The notes under the pieces: generated by a model
The model's database searches: none
What the model was told of the DNA's origin: nothing
Seen by the model: the letters and a program-made list of their open reading frames with translations, nothing else
Shown: piece after piece, positions 5,739-10,596 of the stretch
Position numbering within the stretch: the stretch's first letter is position 1
How the letters are laid out: each line of letters starts with the position of its first letter
Assembly: GCA_016285815.1 (NCBI GenBank)
Contig: JAEERN010000124.1
Coordinates: forward strand, 1 to 10,596
Length of the DNA: 10,596 bases
DNA from: Clostridiales bacterium
GTDB taxonomy: Bacteria; Bacillota; Clostridia; Oscillospirales; QAMX01
Direction: 5' to 3'
Translations under genes and position numbers: made by a program

Positions 5739-5813
5739 AAGAGCCGACGTGATCCCGTTCTCGTCTGCCTCGTTTTGCAGAATGGACGGGAGTTTACCTC
5801 GGCTCTCTTTTTC
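5739..5813 (+). ncRNA. Putative structured small RNA of about 75 nt, family not recognised
   Basis: Directly behind a near-consensus promoter, the predicted transcript closes on itself. The outer stem AGAGCCGA (5740-5747) pairs with TCGGCTCT (5799-5806), followed by CTTTTTC as a terminator tail. Inside, CCCGTTC (5754-5760) pairs with GGACGGG (5784-5790) with one U-G wobble, and TCTGC (5764-5768) pairs with GCAGA (5777-5781) around the loop CUCGUUUU. The single-stranded AGUUUACC (5791-5798) next to the outer stem gives an ACCUC sequence complementary to a Shine-Dalgarno core. It lacks a coding frame with a ribosome-binding site. Because the terminator stem encloses the whole RNA, a riboswitch or attenuator ahead of a gene is unlikely: nothing follows on this strand. 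I do not recognise a known RNA family; the base pairing and boundaries were worked out by hand. Confidence 0.6.
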
Positions 5814-5907
5814 TGTCGATGCATGCGGCCGCTGTACCGCTGTGATACGGCCCGGAAGCCTCAGATGTCAACCCCCGTCCGCCGGAGACCGCCGCGCAGG
5901 GACAGAC

Positions 5908-5949
5908 GGAAAAGGGGCCGCCCTCCGGCCTGCGCCGGAAAGCGGCCCC
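5908..5949 (-). terminator. Rho-independent terminator of the sipL-spoIVA operon
   Basis: On the minus strand, just after the spoIVA stop, GGGGCCGC (5942-5949) pairs with GCGGCCCC (5914-5921), with an inner TCCGG/CCGGA stem (5936-5940 and 5924-5928), followed by TTTTCC (5908-5913). The T-run is short but the stem is very GC-rich. Placement 15 bases beyond the stop codon fits a terminator for this operon. Confidence 0.72.
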
Positions 5950-5963
5950 CGTCGGCACACGGG

Positions 5964-7433
5964 TCAGAGCAGGATGCAGATCAGCCCGTTGGACCCCTCG
6001 TTGATGACGCGCTCCAGCATCTCCCGGATCTTCTCCCGCGCGTCTCCCTGCAGATGGGCCAGCTTTGCCGCCACCCCCTCGTTGACCAGCTCGCTCAGGG
6101 TCTTCCCGAAGATATTGCTGTGCCAGACGCGCGCGCTGTCCCGCTCCAGCTCGCCCGCCAGCGACGCGGCCAGCTCTTCCGACTGGCTCTCGCTGCCCAC
6201 GATGGGCGACACGGTGGTGGACACGTCCGCCCGCAGGATGTGAAGGCTGGGAGCGCTGGCGCACAGCCTCACGCCGAACCGGCTTCCCTGTCGGATGATG
6301 GCGGGCTCCTCCAGCTTCAGATCCGCCTCGGCGGGGGCCACCACCCCATAGCCGGTCTGCTCGGCGGTCTCCACCGCGGCCGCCACGCGCTCCCACCGGC
6401 GGCTCACGTCGCCCAGCCGGCGCATCAGCGGCAGCAGCTCGGCCTCGCCGGACAGCGCAAAGCCGCTCTCCTCGGCCAGGATCGACCAGAACACGCTTTT
6501 GGGGATGTCATAGTCGACGCTGACCCGCCCCGTGGCCAGATCGGTGCCGGTGACGCGCACCTCGTGCTCCGGCCCGGAGAGCGCGGCGAAGACCCGCGGC
6601 GCGTCGCTGACCTTTTTCAGCTCGCCCGCCCGGGCGGCGACGGCGGAGAACACCTCCGCCTTGATGCGGTGGCCGCTGTCCAGCGCGTCGCACCACTCGG
6701 GCAGATAAAGGTCCACCGCCGCCAGCGGGAACTCGCCCAGCACCGCCCCCAGGATCTCCACCAGCTCCGGCTCGGTCAGCTCGGCCACGTTGGCGCACAC
6801 CGCCGCCGCGCCGTGCCGGGCGCGGATCTCCCCGGCGATCCGCTGCGCCGTCTCGCCCTCCGGATTGACGGAGTTCACCACCGCGACGTAGGGCTTGCCC
6901 GCGGCGTCCAGCTCCGCCAGCACCCGCTCCTCCGCCTCGGCGTACTCCGCCCGCGGGATCTCGGTGAAGCTGCCGTCCGCCGTCACCAGGATTCCCACCG
7001 TCGAGTGGTCCGTGATGACCTTTTTCGTTCCGATCTCCGCCGCCTCGCTCATGGGGATGGGGTCCTCGGACCACGGGGTCGAGACCATGCGGGGCATGTC
7101 GTCCTCGAACTGCCCCAGCGCGCTGGGCACCATGTACCCGACGCAGTCGATCAGGCGCACCTCCGCCTCCGACCGGCCCAGCGACACGCGCACGGCCTCT
7201 TCCGGCACGAACTTCGGCTCGGCGGTCATCACGGTCCGGCCGCCGCCGCTCTGGGGCAGCTCGTCGAGGGCGCGGCTCCGGACCGCGTCGTCCCGGATGT
7301 TGGGAAGCACCAGCGCGTTCATGAACCGTTTGATGAACGTGGACTTGCCGGTCCGGACCGGCCCCACCACGCCGAACAGCAGCGATCCGCCGGTCCGGAC
7401 GGCGATATCGCGATAGATCTCCGCTCCCGTCAT
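5964..7433 (-). CDS. spoIVA: Stage IV sporulation protein A, coat-basement ATPase
   Basis: SpoIVA is a cytoskeleton-like ATPase of the mother cell. It polymerises on the outer forespore membrane and forms the platform on which the spore coat is built. This copy has 489 residues, close to the usual 492. The N-terminal P-loop domain shows Walker A GPVRTGKST (24-32, K30), the conserved TAEPKFVP (70-77) and a Walker B-like VRLIDCVGY (92-100). The middle and C-terminal domains follow, ending in the hydrophobic GLICILL tail typical of the family. The open frame extends far upstream in the shadow of sipL; the real start is 7433, with GGGGGAG about 9 bases before it and an ATGA overlap with the sipL stop (7430-7433). 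Expression in the mother cell under SigE is expected from the family and fits the promoter at 9025-9053. A terminator follows. Confidence 0.97.
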   Translation of the reverse strand: MTGAEIYRDIAVRTGGSLLFGVVGPVRTGKSTFIKRFMNALVLPNIRDDAVRSRALDELPQSGGGRTVMTAEPKFVPEEAVRVSLGRSEAEVRLIDCVGYMVPSALGQFEDDMPRMVSTPWSEDPIPMSEAAEIGTKKVITDHSTVGILVTADGSFTEIPRAEYAEAEERVLAELDAAGKPYVAVVNSVNPEGETAQRIAGEIRARHGAAAVCANVAELTEPELVEILGAVLGEFPLAAVDLYLPEWCDALDSGHRIKAEVFSAVAARAGELKKVSDAPRVFAALSGPEHEVRVTGTDLATGRVSVDYDIPKSVFWSILAEESGFALSGEAELLPLMRRLGDVSRRWERVAAAVETAEQTGYGVVAPAEADLKLEEPAIIRQGSRFGVRLCASAPSLHILRADVSTTVSPIVGSESQSEELAASLAGELERDSARVWHSNIFGKTLSELVNEGVAAKLAHLQGDAREKIREMLERVINEGSNGLICILL

Positions 7434-8989
7434 ACGCGTCCGCTCCCCCTTTCCGATCCTCCCCGCGGGCCGCCCCGCGGGATCAGCAGCATGCGGCCGT
7501 CCGGCGGCTCGGTCCCGTCCAGCCCGTTGGCCGCCAGGATCTCGCCGACGCCCGCGCCCATGCGCTTGCCCAGGTCCCACCAGTCCTCGCCCGCCAGCGC
7601 GCCGCAGAGCGTCAGGGAAGGCCTTCGTCCCGTCTCCGCCGGCTCCGACGCCTCCGCCAGACACAGCGACGCCGTCGCCGTCTCCCGCCGGACCTCCAGC
7701 TCCAGCTCCACCGAGGCGCGGACCTCCACCTCGTCCGCCGAGGCGATGCGATAGCTCTTTCCCGTCACCCGTGCGCCGGAGACGCACAGTCCCTCCTCCG
7801 GTCCGGCCTCCGCCTCGCCCTGCAGGGTGCGGGCCGCGCGGCCCACGGTTCCGTCCTCGCCGCGGAACAGCACGCCCACGGCGACGCCCGCCGCGGCGGT
7901 CCCGTCCCGGATCTCCGCTCCGGCGATCTCCGCCGAAACGCCGTAGACCGAGGCGATGCCGGTCCCCGTCCCCACGGTCTCTCTCAGCTCGATCCGGACG
8001 GTCCTCCGCTCCGGCCGGCACCGCAGGGACAGCTTTTCGAACCCGGTCTTCAGCGTCATGGTCCGGGAATAGGCGTCGGTGACCACGCCGGCGCTCACCG
8101 TCCGCTCGCAGACGGTCTCCACGGCGATCCCCGCGCGGATACGCATCATGCCGCGGCCCGTTCCGACCTCCTCCTCCGTGGTCAGCTCCGCGTCGACGCA
8201 GCGGCAGGACGCGGCGATCTCCGCGTCCGTGTCCGCGGTCTCACAGTCCGCGACCCCCGAGAACGGCACGCTGAGCTCCACATGGGTCAGCGGCTCCGGA
8301 TCCTCCGGCGTCTTCAGCAGCGCGTCCACGCACAGCTCGCCCTTGAACACCACCTTTCCGGGGATCACCCGGGTCTCCGTCACGGCGGGCGCCGCGCTCC
8401 ACCGCAGGATCTCCGCATTTTTGGTCCGGATCTCCCCCAGCTCGGCGCTCTCGGTGACGTTCACCAGCTTTTCGCCCATTCCCGTGGCCGCCGTGACGGT
8501 CCGGTCCGCGATCCGGCTCTCCACGCCGAAGCGCTCCGCGTCCGCGACCCCCTCGCACCAGACGATCTCACCCGGGGCGAAGCCCTCGCACGTCACGCTC
8601 ACCGCCGCGCGGACGCCGATCCGTCTGGGATTCTGCACCGAGGCCGCCGCTGAGGCGCCCGTCACCCGGGACCGGACCGTAAGGTCCGCCGGAAGGTCCC
8701 GGCCGGGCTCGGCCGCCGCCGAAAAGGCCACGGTCAGCCCGACGCTCTCCACGGTCTCCTCTCCCTCGGGGACGTACAGCACAAAGCACCGCACCCGCCC
8801 CGAGAGATAGATCCGTCCGCCCCGCGCCTCCTGTCCGGTCAGCTCCGCGGCGGCCGCCGTCTCCACGATCCGCGCGATGTCCGGCTTGCTGTCGGGAACG
8901 ACGGCGTCCGCGGACTCTTCCGCCTGGACCGTCTCGCAAAACAGCGGGAGCAGCGCGCGGAACGAGCCCTTTTTCAGTTCAAGCTCCAT
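7430..8989 (-). CDS. sipL: SipL-like SpoIVA-interacting protein (DUF3794/SPOCS repeats plus LysM)
   Basis: This 519-residue protein resembles SipL of Clostridioides difficile, which recruits and holds SpoIVA around the forespore. It has no signal peptide or membrane segment, as expected for a mother-cell cytosolic coat protein. DUF3794 (SPOCS) modules are visible from about residue 30 (VVPDSKPDIARIVET, then GRIYLSGRVRCFVLYV), again in the middle (KNAEILRWSAAPAVTETRVIPGKVVFKG pattern, about 190-235), with further beta-rich sequence to about 440. The C-terminus (about 459-505) is a LysM domain, with GEDWWDLGKRM, EILAANGL and LLIPR. In C. difficile the LysM domain contacts SpoIVA. The start at 8989 has GGAG a few bases upstream. 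The stop overlaps the spoIVA start, so the two partners are translated in tandem. Domain order is clear; orthology to SipL is inferred from domains and context. Confidence 0.9.
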   Translation of the reverse strand: MELELKKGSFRALLPLFCETVQAEESADAVVPDSKPDIARIVETAAAAELTGQEARGGRIYLSGRVRCFVLYVPEGEETVESVGLTVAFSAAAEPGRDLPADLTVRSRVTGASAAASVQNPRRIGVRAAVSVTCEGFAPGEIVWCEGVADAERFGVESRIADRTVTAATGMGEKLVNVTESAELGEIRTKNAEILRWSAAPAVTETRVIPGKVVFKGELCVDALLKTPEDPEPLTHVELSVPFSGVADCETADTDAEIAASCRCVDAELTTEEEVGTGRGMMRIRAGIAVETVCERTVSAGVVTDAYSRTMTLKTGFEKLSLRCRPERRTVRIELRETVGTGTGIASVYGVSAEIAGAEIRDGTAAAGVAVGVLFRGEDGTVGRAARTLQGEAEAGPEEGLCVSGARVTGKSYRIASADEVEVRASVELELEVRRETATASLCLAEASEPAETGRRPSLTLCGALAGEDWWDLGKRMGAGVGEILAANGLDGTEPPDGRMLLIPRGGPRGGSERGSGRV

Positions 8990-9024
8990 TGATCTCCGCC
9001 CTTTCGTGCCTGTATCTACGTTTG

Positions 9025-9053
9025 ATTATATTTTGTCCGCCGCCGGGATATGC
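9025..9053 (-). promoter_or_regulatory. SigE-like promoter for sipL-spoIVA
   Basis: On the minus strand, GCATAT (9048-9053) and AATATAAT (9025-9032) are 15 bases apart. This resembles the mother-cell sigma-E pattern of an ATA-containing -35 and a CATACAnT -10 (6 of 8 matches). No acceptable SigA -35 lies 17 bases from the TATAAT core. Since spoIVA and sipL belong to the SigE regulon in studied species, the match is credible but unproven. It predicts a leader of about 30 bases. Confidence 0.55.
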
Positions 9054-9073
9054 CGCTCCGAAGGCAGCCCGGC

Positions 9074-9102
9074 TTGACATACCGCGAAAAAAAAGGTACA
9101 AT
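9074..9102 (+). promoter_or_regulatory. Consensus SigA promoter for the ECF sigma operon
   Basis: A perfect TTGACA (9074-9079) and TACAAT (9097-9102) are separated by 17 bases on the plus strand, with an A8 tract inside the spacer. Transcription would start near 9109, leaving a leader of about 65 bases that contains the 6-bp hairpin CCGCGC-CTGT-GCGCGG (9125-9140). It is divergent from the sipL promoter, the two -35 elements being about 20 bases apart. Confidence 0.82.
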
Positions 9103-9174
9103 TTCAGCAAAGCCCCGCAACCTGCCGCGCCTGTGCGCGGTAATAGAGATGAAACCGAACGGAGGTGCCTGAAG

Positions 9175-9675
9175 ATGGAGGTCGGATCAGAGCGCTATGA
9201 TCTGACAGCCGAAACGGTCAGCGAATTTTCCGACGCCGTTTATCGTCTCGCGCTATCCTACACGGGAAACCGGGAAGACGCCGAGGACGTGTGTCAGGAG
9301 GTCTTTTTCCGCCTGTTCCGCAAGCGGCCCGCGCTGGAAAGCCGCGAGCACTGCCGGAACTGGCTGCTCAAGGCCGCCGCCAACTGCTCCAAGACGCTGC
9401 TGACCTCCGCCTACCGCCGCCGGGGCATCCCCCTGGACAGCATCGCCGAGCAGGGCGCGGAGGACGACTACGACGACGGGACCGTTCTGGCCGCCGTGGC
9501 GGCGCTCCCGCCGCAGCAGCGGCTGTGCATCCACCTGTTCTACTACGAGGACCTGCCCATCGCGGAGATCAGCCGCGTGACCGGGCTCCGGGTCAACACC
9601 GTAAAGTCCCACCTTCAGCGGGCCAAAGAAAAGCTGAGGGAATCCTTGAAAGGAGAATTCGACGATGTTCCGTGA
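9175..9675 (+). CDS. ECF-type RNA polymerase sigma factor (sigma-70 family)
   Basis: This 166-residue sigma factor has only regions 2 and 4. Region 2 spans about residues 18-50 (FSDAVYRLALSYTGNREDAEDVCQEVFFRLF pattern, with the usual DAEDVCQEVF core). An acidic linker (EQGAEDDYDDG, 92-102) follows, then region 4 at about 107-158 with LPPQQRLCIHLFYYEDLPIAEI and the DNA-recognition helix VNTVKSHLQRAKEKL. It directs RNA polymerase to an unknown set of promoters. The open frame extends 62 codons upstream, but that part crosses the promoter; the start at 9175 has GGAGG (9161-9165) 9 bases before it. It overlaps the downstream membrane-protein gene by 11 bases, the usual arrangement of an ECF factor and its anti-sigma. 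Its own promoter is of housekeeping type, so no clear autoregulation is seen. Confidence 0.93.
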   Translation: MEVGSERYDLTAETVSEFSDAVYRLALSYTGNREDAEDVCQEVFFRLFRKRPALESREHCRNWLLKAAANCSKTLLTSAYRRRGIPLDSIAEQGAEDDYDDGTVLAAVAALPPQQRLCIHLFYYEDLPIAEISRVTGLRVNTVKSHLQRAKEKLRESLKGEFDDVP

Positions 9676-10596
9676 TCGCTACCGGCAGGCCATGAACCGC
9701 CAGAGCCTTTCCGACGAGCAAAAGCAAAAGCTGATCGCCGCCGCGTCCGGCGAAACGGTCCCCATCTCCCGCCTTCGCCGGCGGAAGCGCCGCCGCATCG
9801 TCGCCGCCGCCTCGATGGCGGCCTGTCTCGCGCTGATCGCCGCCGCGGCGATCCCCGTCCTGACCGTCCTTGCCCCCGCCAACTCGGCGGAGCCCACCGC
9901 CGTCCGCTCCGGCCATACGGACGCCCTTGCCGAAGGCGGCGGGGCCTCGTACGGGCACGACTCGAACGAGACCGCCCCGGCCCTCTCCTTCGGGCCGGGG
10001 GATTACGGCGGCCTCCACACGGCGCTCTCCGCCGGGAGCAAGACCGCCCAGAGCCTCACCGGGGATCCGGAGCGCGCCGGCGAAGCGAGCGCCGCCATGA
10101 CTACCGCCGTGACCCCCGCCGCCACAGCGACGGCGCCGGAGCGCACGGAAGAGTTCACCGGGCTGCCGGGGGCGCCCCTGTCCACCGAGGCGACCGCGGC
10201 GCTGGCCGAGACCTCCGCCGCTCCCGACTCCCCCTCCGGCACCGCAGGCGCCCACGGCGGCGGCCTGATCCCGCTCGGCGTCTTCGCGCTGCCCTCCGGC
10301 GAGCCTCTTCAGGTCTCGACCGACGAGGCCGGCGCCCAGGTCTTCCTCACCGCCGGCGAAGAGACCGCCGTGCTGCCCGGGATCCCCGCCGGGGCCCGCG
10401 TTGCGGCCGCCTGTCTGGTCGACCGCCTGCTCTGCACGGTCTACGAGCACGGCGCCGAAACGTGGCTGCTGGTCTCCGACCTCACCGACCCCGCCGCCCC
10501 GGTCAGCGGCAGTGCGCTGGGCCTGTCCGGCGCCTTTTGGGGCCTCGACGCCGCGGACCGCACCGTCACCCTCACGGCCCGGACGGTCCTGCCCGA
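9665..10596 (+). CDS. Membrane-anchored probable anti-sigma protein, C-terminus beyond window
   Basis: The visible 310 residues have a short cytoplasmic part (1-45) with a helix (SLSDEQKQKLIAAA) and a basic RLRRRKRRR stretch, then one transmembrane segment (about 46-70, rich in Ala, Leu and Ile). A long low-complexity extracellular linker rich in Ala, Thr, Ser, Pro and Gly follows (about 72-205), then a folded domain from about 208 with VFALPSGEPLQVS, a WLLVSDLTDPAAPV strand-turn and repeated short strands. The latter resembles the secreted beta-propeller domains attached to clostridial anti-sigma proteins, though the part shown is too short to be certain. The start at 9665 has AGGAG (9651-9655) 9 bases before it and overlaps the sigma gene end. 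Position and topology support an anti-sigma role; there is no visible zinc-binding HxxxCxxC motif. The frame stays open to the right edge. Confidence 0.75.
   Translation, partial: MFRDRYRQAMNRQSLSDEQKQKLIAAASGETVPISRLRRRKRRRIVAAASMAACLALIAAAAIPVLTVLAPANSAEPTAVRSGHTDALAEGGGASYGHDSNETAPALSFGPGDYGGLHTALSAGSKTAQSLTGDPERAGEASAAMTTAVTPAATATAPERTEEFTGLPGAPLSTEATAALAETSAAPDSPSGTAGAHGGGLIPLGVFALPSGEPLQVSTDEAGAQVFLTAGEETAVLPGIPAGARVAAACLVDRLLCTVYEHGAETWLLVSDLTDPAAPVSGSALGLSGAFWGLDAADRTVTLTARTVLP

Larger units (their letters stand above)
5503..5963. other. 461-base region without protein genes between the hydS and spoIVA operons
   Basis: I find no supportable protein gene on either strand here; the open frames are GC-driven shadows without ribosome-binding sites. 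From left to right it holds the minus-strand hydS promoter, a perfect 14-bp inverted repeat (5571-5606), a GC-rich stretch, a second inverted repeat (5669-5696), a plus-strand promoter with a small structured RNA unit (5704-5813), about 95 bases in which I see little apart from a short CCGCTGT direct repeat, and the minus-strand terminator of the sipL-spoIVA operon (5908-5949). Confidence 0.7.

Noticed and set aside
5739..5813. The plus-strand RNA as a riboswitch
   Set aside because: No plus-strand gene follows it, the terminator stem encloses the entire RNA, and no known aptamer core could be recognised.
5631..7754. Plus-strand open frame of 707 codons across the intergenic region and spoIVA
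   Set aside because: Arg/His/Gly/Pro-rich nonsense composition, antisense to spoIVA and sipL, and it runs through the small-RNA unit and the operon terminator; a shadow.
9149..9172. Possible seven-codon upstream ORF before the ECF sigma gene
   Set aside because: It contains the sigma gene's Shine-Dalgarno sequence but has only a weak site of its own and no attenuator-like codon run; likely chance.
1..10596. Mobile elements, CRISPR arrays, tRNA or rRNA genes
   Set aside because: I saw no transposase or integrase motifs, no regularly spaced repeats, and no tRNA- or rRNA-like sequence on either strand.

Overview
The window reads as chromosomal DNA of a GC-rich, anaerobic, spore-forming Firmicute of the class Clostridia, perhaps an Oscillospirales-like lineage. 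Three things point there: an [FeFe]-hydrogenase and NuoE/NuoF-type hydrogenase subunits, the endospore-coat genes spoIVA and sipL, and consensus SigA-type promoters and GGAGG ribosome-binding sites in otherwise GC-rich DNA. All placements come from reading motifs in the sequence; no database search was possible.

Region 1 (1-2159, minus strand) holds the first four genes of an operon for an electron-bifurcating or NAD(P)-linked [FeFe]-hydrogenase: a NuoE/HndA [2Fe-2S] subunit, a small GHKL ATPase, an HndB-like thioredoxin-fold ferredoxin, and the N-terminal third of a NuoF/HndC flavoprotein that runs off the left edge. The catalytic subunit would be expected further left. An extended -10 promoter lies at 2235-2243.

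Region 2 (2289-5502, minus strand) is a compact five-gene operon behind a good SigA-type promoter (5534-5562): DRTGG-like protein, RsbW-like kinase/anti-sigma, a divergent [FeFe]-hydrogenase of the putative sensory type (HydS, group D-like), a second DRTGG-like protein, and a PHP-domain phosphoesterase. Two junctions are ATGA overlaps. The hydrogenase keeps the four H-cluster cysteines but has alanine where catalytic enzymes carry the proton-relay cysteine. I infer an H2- or redox-sensing module that may control the bifurcating hydrogenase directly downstream.

Region 3 (5503-5963) has no protein gene that I can support. It contains the operon promoter, a 14-bp perfect inverted repeat, a second inverted repeat, and a plus-strand unit that looks like a complete small-RNA gene: a TTGACT-N17-TATACT promoter, a nested stem-loop transcript of about 75 nt, and a T-run. 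A terminator for the spoIVA operon follows.

Region 4 (5964-8989, minus strand) is sipL followed by spoIVA, overlapping by ATGA. The SipL-like protein ends in a LysM domain, which in C. difficile is the part that binds SpoIVA, so two physically interacting coat-basement proteins are encoded as a coupled pair behind a SigE-like promoter.

Region 5 (9074-10596, plus strand) is a divergently transcribed ECF-type sigma factor behind a consensus TTGACA-N17-TACAAT promoter. It overlaps a gene for a membrane-anchored probable anti-sigma protein with a long Ala/Thr/Ser/Pro/Gly-rich linker, which is cut by the right edge.
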